From Christensenella sp. UBA5893 (GTDB lineage: Bacteria; Bacillota; Clostridia; Christensenellales; UBA1242): a DNA stretch of 51,410 bases. Below the pieces are notes generated by a model that saw nothing but the letters and a program-made list of their open reading frames with translations, had not been told where the DNA came from and searched no databases. The stretch is taken from NCBI GenBank assembly GCA_002431905.1, contig DJER01000027.1:1-51410 (forward strand), given 5' to 3'. The position numbers and the translations under genes were made by a program. Positions 31,817-40,078 of the stretch are shown one piece after another. How positions within the stretch are numbered: position 1 is the stretch's first letter; the number at the start of each line of letters is the position of its first letter.

Positions 31817-32929
31817 ATGAAGAGGTTTGATATAAACTTATTTAAAAATTGTATTGATGTTAATGCAAAAGATATTGAGCAAGGTGACATTGAAATGTCT
31901 GGTATTGAAGAAAAAATTTGGTTAACAAAAAACAACAAAAAGTATTTGTATAAAATTGACGATGAAAAGGTTTTGGGGTTCTATGAACTTATTGTAAGTT
32001 ACTTATGTCACAAAATTGGTGTTGATTGCGTAAATGCATATCCGGCAATTGATAATAATAACAAGCAAACCGGAGTTGTTATTGAATCATATTTGACTGA
32101 TAAGCATGAAACTCAAATTTCACTTGCAAAGTTGGTCGAAAAATATAGTGATTACTTTGTTCAAGTTGATGGAAGCAGGCTTGGTTATAGTGTTGAAGAA
32201 ATTGAAGAGATTGTTCAAAAATTACAAATCTTGGGATTTGAAGTTGAAAATAACCTTATTGAAAATTTGAAAGAAACTTGCCTTGTTGATTATTTGCTTT
32301 TTCAATACGATAGACATTTTGGAAATATAGAATTTTTGTTTTCAAAAGAAAATGGTAAAGATTGTATAAGGCTTGCACCAATGTTTGATAATGGACGGTG
32401 TCTTAATTATGATTGCGTAACTTTTGAAGATATAAGATGTTTGATGGGAAATAGCGAAGTTTGTTTGTCAATGACAAATAGACAAAGTTCGGATATAGAT
32501 AAAGTCCTAAATTCAAAAAATATTGTATATTTTATATGCAAAGAAATTCAAAACAATAAACAGCTAAATGAAATTTGCTCAAAACTCTTGACTATTGATT
32601 TTGATAAGCTTGTTGATGAAATTGTAAGTATTTATCCAAAGAAGATTAAACAAAACAAAATTGATATAATCAAAAAAACATATGAAATTAGACTAAATTT
32701 AATAAAAAAATATCTAAAAATCGCGAAATTAAGCAATGATGAAGCATTTTTATATAAAAGTGTGAAAAATATTAGGGTAAAAGTTCCAAAAGATTTGGGA
32801 AGAGAAAATTTTACGATTTTGTCGCCAAATGCCTATGACCAAAGTATAATATCACTAAAAAATCGAAATCGAATTGTTATTGATATGGATGAACAAAAAG
32901 ATGATGATATAAAGGAGCTTATATGGTAG
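31817..32929 (+). CDS. HipA/CtkA-like serine/threonine kinase
   Basis: 370 residues. The kinase core is recognised by KYLYKIDDEK (ATP lysine), YLLFQYDRHFGNIEFLF (catalytic Asp and Asn, about residues 160-175) and LAPMFDNGRCL (DNG, metal-binding, near 190). It lacks the N-terminal subdomain of full HipA, so it resembles CtkA or the HipT half of split systems. HipA-type kinases phosphorylate translation factors or synthetases and arrest growth (known for E. coli). A consensus TTGACA and AAAGGG precede it. A small gene overlaps its 3' end by 7 bp and may be its partner. Confidence 0.82.
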   Translation: MKRFDINLFKNCIDVNAKDIEQGDIEMSGIEEKIWLTKNNKKYLYKIDDEKVLGFYELIVSYLCHKIGVDCVNAYPAIDNNNKQTGVVIESYLTDKHETQISLAKLVEKYSDYFVQVDGSRLGYSVEEIEEIVQKLQILGFEVENNLIENLKETCLVDYLLFQYDRHFGNIEFLFSKENGKDCIRLAPMFDNGRCLNYDCVTFEDIRCLMGNSEVCLSMTNRQSSDIDKVLNSKNIVYFICKEIQNNKQLNEICSKLLTIDFDKLVDEIVSIYPKKIKQNKIDIIKKTYEIRLNLIKKYLKIAKLSNDEAFLYKSVKNIRVKVPKDLGRENFTILSPNAYDQSIISLKNRNRIVIDMDEQKDDDIKELIW

Positions 32930-33249
32930 AACTCTATTTTAAGGATAAAAAACTTGGAACACTTGACTATGATGGTATAAATTACATTTATAACAGTTGT
33001 ATTGAAAGTGAAAGTTATGCAAATGAAACATACTTTTTGGATATCACTGATTATGACTTGTTTGATAGTAAAGTAAAAACATCCCAAAAATTGTTTAAAT
33101 TTTTTGAAAAATTCGTAAATCAAGTAAAAAAACGTAAAGATTTGTTAAAAATGTTGCAAATAACAAATAATGATACCGATTTTGATATAATAACAAAATT
33201 GGGAAAAACAAAGCAAAATAATGAAAAATTTTATTTAAAGAATGTATAG
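32923..33249 (+). CDS. Small partner of the HipA-like kinase (HipS-like candidate)
   Basis: 108 residues. The start MVELYFKDKKLGTLDYDGIN resembles the N-terminal subdomain 1 of HipA (short strand, KxxGTL, then tyrosines). In the known HipBST system this subdomain is a separate protein, HipS, that acts as antitoxin. Here the small gene follows the kinase gene rather than preceding it, overlapping it by 7 bp inside the kinase stop. No HipB-type DNA-binding gene is adjacent. The HipS link is inferred from a short match and position. Confidence 0.5.
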   Translation: MVELYFKDKKLGTLDYDGINYIYNSCIESESYANETYFLDITDYDLFDSKVKTSQKLFKFFEKFVNQVKKRKDLLKMLQITNNDTDFDIITKLGKTKQNNEKFYLKNV

Positions 33250-33255
33250 GTGATT

Positions 33256-34150
33256 ATGGAAAAAATGACTTTTGAAAACAAAAATCAAACTATAACTTAT
33301 TATGAATGGAATGATGTTCAAAATCCAAAAGGGGTAATTCAAATTGCACATGGAATGGTTGAATATGCACAAAGATATGACAAAATTGCCCAATTATTTA
33401 ACCAAAATGGATATATTGTTGTTGCTGATGACCATAGAGGTCATGGAAATACAAATCCTGAAAGTTTGGGATATTGCGATGGAGAAATGTTTTTTGACAC
33501 CATTCTGGATATGAAAAAATTACTAGATATAACAAAAGAAAAGTATCCAAATTTACCATATATATTGTTTGGTTTTAGTTATGGCTCGTTTTTGACTCAA
33601 TATTTTATTGGAAAGTATGGTAATTGTCTTGATGTAGTTATTATTGGGGGAAGCAGTAAAAATTCAAGAATATCAACAAAATTTGGTCAATTTGTTGCAA
33701 AAATTGGTTGTATATTCAAGGGAAAACAAAAACCAGCAAAGTTAATCAAAAAACTTACATTCAACGTTTATGATCGCAAGTTTGATGACAGGTGCTTTCT
33801 GTCAACAAACAAAGAGAATAATGAAAGATATTTTAATGACCCATATTGTTCATTTGTATGCAGTTATAACTTTTACTACAATTTCTTTAAAGGACTAAAC
33901 AAACTCTATACAAAAAATTACAAAAACTCTCTTTCAAAAAAATCTCGCTATGCTAATTATCTCGGGCGAAGATGATCCAGTTGGAAATATGAGCAAGGGG
34001 ACAAAAAAATTGTTTAACTATTACCAAAAGGTTGGTTGCAAGAATGTTCAACTGAAATTGTATAAAGATAGTAGGCATGAGTTCCTAAACGAAGACAATA
34101 ACAGGGCTTATAACATCTTGGACTTTGTTAATAAGAATGTAAATGGTTGA
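33256..34150 (+). pseudogene. Frameshifted alpha/beta hydrolase (monoacylglycerol lipase-like)
   Basis: The 5' part, from ATG 33256 (AGGTGAT before it), encodes the usual core: VIQIAHGMVEYAQRYD, VVADDHRGHG and the nucleophile elbow FGFSYGSF. The frame ends early at 33975. The rest continues in the next frame as AMLIISGEDDPVG and KDSRHEFLNED, which contain the catalytic Asp and His. The break lies in a run of seven A at about 33934-33940; six would restore one frame of about 297 residues. So the triad is split between frames. The gene follows the kinase pair with no gap and may be in its operon. Confidence 0.85.
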
Positions 34151-34204
34151 ATTACTATTCAATTATTGCATTAAAATATATAGAGCACATAATTTAATTA
34201 TTGT

Positions 34205-34233
34205 TTGACATCATTGGGCATATTTGTTATACT
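34205..34233 (+). promoter_or_regulatory. Promoter of tRNA-Thr
   Basis: Consensus TTGACA (34205-34210), 17-bp spacer and TATACT (34228-34233), ending 12 bp before the tRNA. Confidence 0.85.
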
Positions 34234-34245
34234 CAATGAGAATTT

Positions 34246-34320
34246 GCTAATGTAGCACAGCGGTAGTGCACTCGCTTGGTAAGCGAGAGGTCACGGGTCC
34301 GATTCCCGTCATTAGCTCCA
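34246..34320 (+). tRNA. tRNA-Thr (anticodon GGT)
   Basis: Acceptor strands GCTAATG and CATTAGC pair perfectly and CCA is encoded. The anticodon arm CTCGCTTGGTAAGCGAG has anticodon GGT, and the T-arm is ACGGGTCCGATTCCCGT. It shares its 3' 30 nt, with one mismatch, with the minus-strand fragment at 8741. A terminator follows at once. Confidence 0.96.
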
Positions 34321-34322
34321 TA

Positions 34323-34350
34323 AAAAACCTTGGGAAAACCAAGGTTTTTT
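34323..34350 (+). terminator. Terminator of tRNA-Thr
   Basis: AAAAACCTTGG (34323-34333) pairs with CCAAGGTTTTT (34339-34349) across a GAAAA loop and runs into T. Confidence 0.85.
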
Positions 34351-34366
34351 GTTTAAAGGAGTACAA

Positions 34367-34972
34367 ATGGCAAAATTATATTTTAAATATGGAACAATGG
34401 GTAGTTCAAAAACTGCATCAGCACTTATGTGCAAATTCAATTATGAAGAACGTGGGTTTAGAGTTCTTTTGATAAAATCTTGCATAGATAAGCGTGATGT
34501 CCAAAATGGCGAGATTGTTGTAAAAAGCAGAATTGGGCTTTGGGCAAAGTGCTATACCTTTATGGGCGACCAAAACTTATTTGAATTTGTAAAAGATAAG
34601 GACTATCTTAATAATCGAGATGTTGTTATTGTTGATGAAGCACAATTTTTAACAAAAGAACAAGTAGAACAGTTAAAAGAAGTGTCAGAGTTTGTTCCAG
34701 TGCTTTGCTATGGACTTTTGACAAACTTTAAAACCGAACTATTTGAAGGCTCTAAAAGACTTGTTGAAATTGCTGATTCTTTGCATGAGATAAAATCTGT
34801 TTGTCGATGTGGTAAAAAGGCAAATGTCAATGCAAGATTTGCCAACGGGAAAATTTCGGTCGATGGTGATGAAATTTTGCTCGGTGGGGATTCAAGTTAT
34901 GAAGCAGTTTGCTTTTCTTGTTATGAAAAACTGTTAAAACAAGCAAAAAATGATCAAAAAACATTAAATTAG
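34367..34972 (+). CDS. tdk: Thymidine kinase, type II
   Basis: 201 residues from ATG 34367 (AAAGGAG before it). Walker A is GTMGSSKT (residues 9-16), VVIVDEAQFL is the Walker B region with the catalytic Glu, and two Cys pairs (VCRCGKKAN and CFSCYEKL) form the structural zinc site. YEAV near the end belongs to the thymidine lid. It phosphorylates thymidine for salvage. It is followed 11 bp later by the histidine phosphatase gene. Confidence 0.95.
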   Translation: MAKLYFKYGTMGSSKTASALMCKFNYEERGFRVLLIKSCIDKRDVQNGEIVVKSRIGLWAKCYTFMGDQNLFEFVKDKDYLNNRDVVIVDEAQFLTKEQVEQLKEVSEFVPVLCYGLLTNFKTELFEGSKRLVEIADSLHEIKSVCRCGKKANVNARFANGKISVDGDEILLGGDSSYEAVCFSCYEKLLKQAKNDQKTLN

Positions 34973-34983
34973 GAGAAAAAACA

Positions 34984-35526
34984 ATGAATTTGTATGTTAT
35001 GCGTCATGGAAGAACAAATTGGAATGAAAAGGGAATAATCCAAGGTCGAAGAAATAATATGTTAAGCAAAACAGGTAAGGAGCAAGTTGAAAAAACTGCC
35101 TTAAAGTGTAAAGATATCAAATTTAATGTCATTATTTGCTCGCCAATAAAACGAACTATGCAAACGGCAAACATTATGAACAAATATCATAATGTAAAAA
35201 TTATCAAAGATGCAGATATAATTGAAGTTGACCAAGGCGATTTTTCGGGAAGACCAAATAGTTCGCTAACCGAAGAAGAAAAAATAAAGAAGCATGAAAG
35301 GTCAAAAGAATATCATTTGGAAAGCTATGATGATGTTTTTGAAAGAGATAAAAAGTTTTTGAGAACATTAAGGCAAAAATATCCTTACGAAAATATTTTG
35401 GTTGTAACGCACAATTGCAATGCGGGTTATATTGATTACATAATAAAGCATGGTTTTGTTGATAAGTATATCTATGATGATCTTGCATTGTTTGATAATG
35501 CCGAAATAAGAAAATACACATATTAA
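34984..35526 (+). CDS. Histidine phosphatase family protein
   Basis: 180 residues of the phosphoglycerate-mutase-like fold: LYVMRHGRTNWNEKGIIQGR with the RHG nucleophile (His8), ICSPIKRTMQTANI, EVDQGDFSGRP and the second histidine in VVTHNCNAGYIDY. It is probably a small-molecule phosphatase; the substrate is unknown. AGGAG precedes the ATG and it is likely co-transcribed with tdk. Confidence 0.88.
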   Translation: MNLYVMRHGRTNWNEKGIIQGRRNNMLSKTGKEQVEKTALKCKDIKFNVIICSPIKRTMQTANIMNKYHNVKIIKDADIIEVDQGDFSGRPNSSLTEEEKIKKHERSKEYHLESYDDVFERDKKFLRTLRQKYPYENILVVTHNCNAGYIDYIIKHGFVDKYIYDDLALFDNAEIRKYTY

Positions 35527-35552
35527 AGTTGACATAATTGTTAACTTTTTTA
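35525..35552 (+). terminator. Terminator before holB
   Basis: AAGTTGACA pairs with TGTTAACTT around a short loop (35526-35547) and a T-run follows. It ends the tdk-phosphatase unit. The TTGACA within it is part of the stem and not an obvious promoter element. Confidence 0.65.
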
Positions 35553-35605
35553 TTTGTGAAAATGTCTTTTTATAAAAATCACTTTTCTATTTTTTTTATA
35601 TGTGA

Positions 35606-35617
35606 TAAAATCAATTT
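35606..35617 (+). promoter_or_regulatory. Extended -10 directly before holB (leaderless promoter)
   Basis: TGA-TAAAAT (hexamer 35606-35611) ends 6 nt before the GTG start of holB, and no Shine-Dalgarno is present. The predicted transcription start falls on the start codon. Confidence 0.55.
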
Positions 35618-36583
35618 GTGGAATTTTTAGATTGTTATAGCAATAATGATGTTTACAAAAGTATTATGCAAGAAAAGAAGCTGGGAAGGCTTGTTTCTGG
35701 CTATCTTTTTTATGGCAATGACAGTGAGTCAAATTGGCAATTCATACACAATGTTGCAAGGTTTGTAATGTGTGATAAAAATGGTTGCAAAACTTGTCCT
35801 GACTGCATAAAGGTTGTGGAAGGAACACATCCTGACATTGTGGAATTCCCAAAAGGGAAAAGTTTGTCGGTTGAAGATTCAAAACAAATAACATTGGAAG
35901 CAATAAAAAAACCAATGATTGCAAACAAAAAAATTATTGTAATAAATGACATAGATAATTCAAGTGAGGAAGCTCAAAACAAACTTTTAAAAACTTTGGA
36001 AGAGCCACCACAAAATGTTATATTTTTGGTCTCAACAACAAATCTTAACAAAGTTTTGCCAACGGTTATTTCAAGACTTGTAAAAAAACAGGTTGAACCA
36101 CTAAAAAAAGAAGAGATAGAAAAGTTATTTGAAAAAAATAGACTTAACGACCATTTTACATTGGCAATGGAACTTGGTGGGGGATATATTGGAAAAACAA
36201 GAAATATTTTGCAAAATGACAACTTTTTAAAAATTTACACCTTGTGCCAAAATATTGTCTGCAGCTTAAAAAGCACTGCGGGTATTATTGATTATTTACC
36301 ACAAAAGATGGATAAAGACACTTTTAACATAATACTTGAAAACTTATCAAATATGTATCGTGATGTTCTTATGTTAAAACTTGGGCGAAGAGAACTTGTT
36401 TTAAACACAAATTTGGTGGCAAAATTTGAGCAAGTGAAAGATGAATATTCAATTCTTGCTCTGCAAAACATTATTTATAACATTGATGATGCAAACAAAA
36501 GACAATTTTCTAATGTTGCAATGGGACTTGTTTTGCAAACATTACTTATAAAAAACTTGGAGGTTAAATACTTATGCAAATAG
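35618..36583 (+). CDS. holB: DNA polymerase III delta prime subunit
   Basis: 321 residues starting at GTG 35618. The clamp-loader layout is visible: LVSGYLFYGND in place of a full Walker A, a zinc module CDKNGCKTCPDCIKV (about residues 50-65), THPDIVEF, SVEDSKQI and EEAQNKLLKTLEEPPQNVIFLVSTT with the sensor region and SRLVKK. It loads the beta clamp at replication forks. It overlaps ricT by 10 bp, as in many Bacillota where holB and ricT are neighbours. Confidence 0.93.
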   Translation: MEFLDCYSNNDVYKSIMQEKKLGRLVSGYLFYGNDSESNWQFIHNVARFVMCDKNGCKTCPDCIKVVEGTHPDIVEFPKGKSLSVEDSKQITLEAIKKPMIANKKIIVINDIDNSSEEAQNKLLKTLEEPPQNVIFLVSTTNLNKVLPTVISRLVKKQVEPLKKEEIEKLFEKNRLNDHFTLAMELGGGYIGKTRNILQNDNFLKIYTLCQNIVCSLKSTAGIIDYLPQKMDKDTFNIILENLSNMYRDVLMLKLGRRELVLNTNLVAKFEQVKDEYSILALQNIIYNIDDANKRQFSNVAMGLVLQTLLIKNLEVKYLCK

Positions 36584-37395
36584 CAAAGGTTGAAATTAGA
36601 TATGAAGATGATGGCAAAACCTACACCTTTTCGCCAAATGGTGTTGATTTAAAAATAAATGATGCAGTTGTTGTTGACACTGTTAGGGGAAGTGAACTTG
36701 GTTATGTTTGCAGTGAGATAACATATGTTGACGAATCGGAATTAAAAGACAAACTGAAAAATGTTTTGAGATTGGCAACAAACAAAGATATTGCACAAAA
36801 AAAAGAAAACTTGGAAAAACAAAAGGAAATAAAATCAAAAACTGAAGAATTGGCAGAAAAACTTAAACTTGATATGAAAGTTGTTTCTGCTGAACTTAAC
36901 TTGGAACGAAGCAAAGTTATAATAAACTTTACAAGTGATGATAGGGTTGACTTTAGGGAACTTGTGAAAGAACTTGCAAGTTGTTTTAAAATTAGAATTG
37001 AATTAAGACAAATCGGTTCAAGAAATGAAACTCAATTGCTTGGTGGAATTGGACCTTGTGGCAGACAAGTTTGCTGTAATTTATTTTTGAAAGATTTTGA
37101 ACATTCAACAATAAAAATGGCAAAAAATCAAGGATTAAGTTTAAACCCAGCAAACATAAGCGGGCTTTGTGGACGTCTTATGTGTTGCTTGTCCTATGAA
37201 AATGAGGGGTATGTGGAACTTTTAAAGCAAATGCCAAAAGTTAATTCTTTTGTTGAAACACCAGACGGAAAAGGGCAAGTTGTTTATAACAATTTGCTTA
37301 AAAAGAAAGTTCAGGTAAAATTTGTTAAAGGCGACACAACAGAACTTAAAGAATATGAAATAGGGCAAATTAAGTTTGAGAAAAATGACAAATAA
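36574..37395 (+). CDS. ricT: PSP1-domain protein RicT (YaaT)
   Basis: 273 residues. RicT with RicA and RicF regulates RNase Y and phosphorelay functions in Bacillus. The PSP1 domain is complete with the Cys-rich GIGPCGRQVCCNLFL and ISGLCGRLMCCLSYE blocks that in Ric proteins take part in binding Fe-S clusters. It overlaps holB upstream and trmN6 downstream, so the three are translated from one mRNA. Confidence 0.93.
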   Translation: MQIAKVEIRYEDDGKTYTFSPNGVDLKINDAVVVDTVRGSELGYVCSEITYVDESELKDKLKNVLRLATNKDIAQKKENLEKQKEIKSKTEELAEKLKLDMKVVSAELNLERSKVIINFTSDDRVDFRELVKELASCFKIRIELRQIGSRNETQLLGGIGPCGRQVCCNLFLKDFEHSTIKMAKNQGLSLNPANISGLCGRLMCCLSYENEGYVELLKQMPKVNSFVETPDGKGQVVYNNLLKKKVQVKFVKGDTTELKEYEIGQIKFEKNDK

Positions 37396-38107
37396 TTTAA
37401 GGCTTGATGACCTAAATTTGGACGGGTTAAAATTATATCAATATGTAGATGGCTATGCTTTTACAAGTGATAGTGTTATTTTGGCAAATTTTATAAAAAC
37501 AACTCACAAAGATGTTTGTGTGGAAATTGGTTCTGGCAGTGGTATTATTTCGGTGCTTGTTAATTACAAATGCAAACCACAAAAAATTGTTTGTTTTGAA
37601 ATGCAAGAAAAGTATGCAAATCTTACAAAATTAAATTTTGAATTTAACAAAATGAACAATGTTGACATTATTTGTGATAAGGTGCAAAATTATAAAAACC
37701 ATATTGAAAAGCCGGTTGATGTTGTGTTTTGTAACCCACCATACTATAAAAATAATGTGTGCAAAAAAAGTGAAAAAGAAGAAATTGCAATTGCAAAGCA
37801 TGAACAATATCTTACTTTGGAAGAACTTATCTATTGTGCAAGTAAAATGCTGAAGTTTGGTGGAAAATTCTATTTTGTTTATCCAGCACAAAGGCTTGAT
37901 GAAATATTTGTTTTGCTTGCCAAATACAATTTAACACCAAAGCGAATGTTTTTTGCACAACCAACAATAAATAAAGATGCAAACACTGTTTATATAGAGT
38001 GTCATAAGGGTGGAAAGTGTGGAGTAAAAATTTTGCCAACACTTGTAACAAACAACCTTGATGGCGACTATGTTATAACCATTCAAAAGCTATATAGGGA
38101 TAGTTAG
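37385..38107 (+). CDS. trmN6: tRNA1(Val) N6-adenine methyltransferase (TrmN6-like)
   Basis: 240 residues from ATG 37385, within the end of ricT. It has a class I SAM-dependent methyltransferase core: VCVEIGSGSGIISVLV (motif I), KIVCFEMQEKYANL, and the catalytic NPPYYKNN. The early DGYAFTSDSVILANF is typical of the YabB/TrmN6 group, which modifies an adenine in the anticodon loop of a valine tRNA. Place between ricT and rsmI is the same as in Bacillus. Confidence 0.9.
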   Translation: MTNNLRLDDLNLDGLKLYQYVDGYAFTSDSVILANFIKTTHKDVCVEIGSGSGIISVLVNYKCKPQKIVCFEMQEKYANLTKLNFEFNKMNNVDIICDKVQNYKNHIEKPVDVVFCNPPYYKNNVCKKSEKEEIAIAKHEQYLTLEELIYCASKMLKFGGKFYFVYPAQRLDEIFVLLAKYNLTPKRMFFAQPTINKDANTVYIECHKGGKCGVKILPTLVTNNLDGDYVITIQKLYRDS

Positions 38108-38115
38108 GAGAAATT

Positions 38116-38925
38116 ATGATATATTTTGTTGCAACGCCAATTGGAAATTTGAAAGATATAACAATAAGGGCACTTGACGTTTTGAAAGAAGTTGATGTTA
38201 TTGCGTGTGAAGACACACGAAATTCTTTAAAACTGCTAAACCATTACGAAATATCAAAAAAACTGATTGCTTATCACAAATTTAATGAAAAGTCTAGTGC
38301 TGATGGAATAATTGCACTTGCAAAACAAAATAAAAACATTGCAGTTATAAGTGATGCTGGTATGCCTGTTATCTCTGACCCTGGGCAAATACTCATTGAC
38401 AAACTTATTGAAAATAAGATTGAGTATACTGTTGTTCCAGGAGCATCGGCAAGTTTGTCTGCATTACTACTTTCTGGTATGGATAGTTCGAGTTTTACAT
38501 TTGTTGGCTTTTTGCAAGAGCAAAACAAACAACGAAAAATGCAAATAGATAAATATAAAAATTATGAAACAACTTTAATTTTTTATGTTTCGCCATATAA
38601 TGTGAAAAAAGATATTGAATTTTTATATCAAAATCTTGGAGAAAGAAAAGCCTGTCTTGTGAATGAAATTACAAAAATTCATGAAAAGGTTATTCACTTT
38701 ACTTTGGGCGAATTTGAAGATATTGAACCAAAAGGTGAATATGTTTTGATTGTGGAAGGGAACAAAGAACCACAAGAACAAAAAGAAGAAATTTCTATTG
38801 AAGATGAACTTTTGCAATATATAAACCAAGGACTAAGTAAAAATGATGCAATAAAAACAGTTGCAAAAAATAGAAAGTTGGCAAAAAATGAAGTTTATCA
38901 AATTGCATTAACTTTGAATATTTAG
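38116..38925 (+). CDS. rsmI: 16S rRNA (cytidine-2'-O)-methyltransferase
   Basis: 269 residues. The tetrapyrrole-methylase fold is clear: IYFVATPIGNLKDITIRALDVL, VIACEDTRNSL, AVISDAGMPVISDPGQ and VVPGASASLSALLLSGM. RsmI methylates C1402 of 16S rRNA. AGGAG lies before the ATG. Its stop overlaps the end of the convergent spmB by 4 bp. Confidence 0.95.
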   Translation: MIYFVATPIGNLKDITIRALDVLKEVDVIACEDTRNSLKLLNHYEISKKLIAYHKFNEKSSADGIIALAKQNKNIAVISDAGMPVISDPGQILIDKLIENKIEYTVVPGASASLSALLLSGMDSSSFTFVGFLQEQNKQRKMQIDKYKNYETTLIFYVSPYNVKKDIEFLYQNLGERKACLVNEITKIHEKVIHFTLGEFEDIEPKGEYVLIVEGNKEPQEQKEEISIEDELLQYINQGLSKNDAIKTVAKNRKLAKNEVYQIALTLNI

Positions 38926-39428
38926 ATTATTTTACAAAAAAGACAAGAAAGTATTGCACTAAGCAAGTTGCCCAAAAGGGCAACCAAAATTGCTGGTGTG
39001 ATATTTTTTATTTTACTGCAAGCAAAGTACACGCTGGAAACATAAAAAATTGTTTCGCTACTTCCCATAATAGAACATGCACATCTTGATATGTAACTGT
39101 CAACACCATAAGTTTTTATAATGTCAGAAAGCAGTGAAAGACTGCCACTGCCAGTAAATGGTCTAAGCAAAACCAACTCACAAACTTCAGTTGGAATACC
39201 CAAAAAATTGAATAATGGGGAAAGTATTTTTACAATGAGCATAGCAAGACCTGACAAACGAAACAGCATTACACAAATCATAATTGATGCGATATAGGGA
39301 AATATTGAAAGCACCAAATCAAAAGATTTTTTTGCACCACAAGTAAAACAGTTGTAAACATTAACTTTTTTTATCGTTGCATAAATAATTAGTGACAAAA
39401 TTAAAATTGGAATAATATATACACTCAT
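38922..39428 (-). CDS. spmB: Spore maturation protein B
   Basis: 168 residues, a gate-type membrane protein with about five helices. LVLSIFPYIASIMICVMLF, CELVLLRPFTGSGSLSLL and SIMGSSETIFYVSSVYF match SpmB. SpmA and SpmB are needed for proper spore core dehydration in Bacillus and Clostridium. It overlaps spmA by ATGA. The pair is inserted between rsmI and tatD on the opposite strand. Confidence 0.92.
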   Translation of the reverse strand: MSVYIIPILILSLIIYATIKKVNVYNCFTCGAKKSFDLVLSIFPYIASIMICVMLFRLSGLAMLIVKILSPLFNFLGIPTEVCELVLLRPFTGSGSLSLLSDIIKTYGVDSYISRCACSIMGSSETIFYVSSVYFACSKIKNITPAILVALLGNLLSAILSCLFCKII

Positions 39429-39991
39429 TTTTTCTTTTCCTTGATTTTATAAACAAAATGCATAAACACAACACAAATAATTGTTGGAATTATTGTGGAA
39501 AGGAATGTTGGCAAAATAATGTCACTTGGGTTTGATGACTGAAGATTCGCCCTAAGGCCTATTATGGTTGTGGGGAACAATTGTAGCCCCATTGCATTTA
39601 TAACAAGTAACATAAGCATTGCAAATCTTGTTTTTGGTAAATCCTTGTCCATAAGGCGAATTGCCTCAATCCCACTTGGCGTACTTGCGTTTCCAAGCCC
39701 AAGCAGATTACAAGACAAATTCATTGCAACATATTTTATTTGGTTTTTGTCTGTAAGTTTAAAAATCTTTTTAATAGGTTTATAGAGCACATTTGCCAAC
39801 TTTTCCCCAAGCCCACATTTGTCAACAATTTCAAGTATCGCAAGCCAAACTGCGTAAATTGCCAGCAAGTCAATGCACAGCGAAACACAACTTTTGCTTG
39901 TGTCTATCATTGCAGAGATTATTAAGTTTGGCGAAACGATAATAAGAGTAAACAAACTTAATATCATCAAACTTGTCCAAATTATATTCAT
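39425..39991 (-). CDS. spmA: Spore maturation protein A
   Basis: 188 residues with four to five membrane helices. IDLLAIYAVWLAILEIVDKCGLGEKLA, NLLGLGNASTPSGIEAIRLM and MLMLLVINAMGLQLFPTTII are the SpmA signatures. It is the first gene of spmAB. No Shine-Dalgarno precedes the ATG; a SigE-like promoter ends 5 nt upstream, which suits expression in the mother cell. Confidence 0.92.
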   Translation of the reverse strand: MNIIWTSLMILSLFTLIIVSPNLIISAMIDTSKSCVSLCIDLLAIYAVWLAILEIVDKCGLGEKLANVLYKPIKKIFKLTDKNQIKYVAMNLSCNLLGLGNASTPSGIEAIRLMDKDLPKTRFAMLMLLVINAMGLQLFPTTIIGLRANLQSSNPSDIILPTFLSTIIPTIICVVFMHFVYKIKEKKK

Positions 39992-39996
39992 ATAAA

Positions 39997-40025
39997 AATA
40001 TATGTCAAAAAGGTTTAAGGTATGC
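39997..40025 (-). promoter_or_regulatory. SigE-like promoter of spmAB
   Basis: On the minus strand GCATACC (40019-40025) and CATATATT (39997-40004) are 14 bp apart. The SigE consensus known from Bacillus is KMATATT, 14-15 bp, CATACAHT; here the -10 has one mismatch and the ATA core of the -35 is present. Confidence 0.55.
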
Positions 40026-40031
40026 GAAAAC

Positions 40032-40061
40032 TTGACTTATACAAGAAGTATAAGGTATAAT
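40032..40061 (+). promoter_or_regulatory. Promoter of tatD-rsmA
   Basis: TTGACT (40032-40037), 18-bp spacer and TATAAT (40056-40061) form a vegetative promoter, divergent from the SigE-like promoter of spmAB. GGAG at 40069-40072 follows it. Confidence 0.75.
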
Positions 40062-40078
40062 TTTTGTTGGAGAAAAAT

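Noticed and set aside
35526..35547. TTGACA at 35529 as -35 of holB
   Set aside because: It is inside a terminator stem and about 70 bp from the -10 used by holB.
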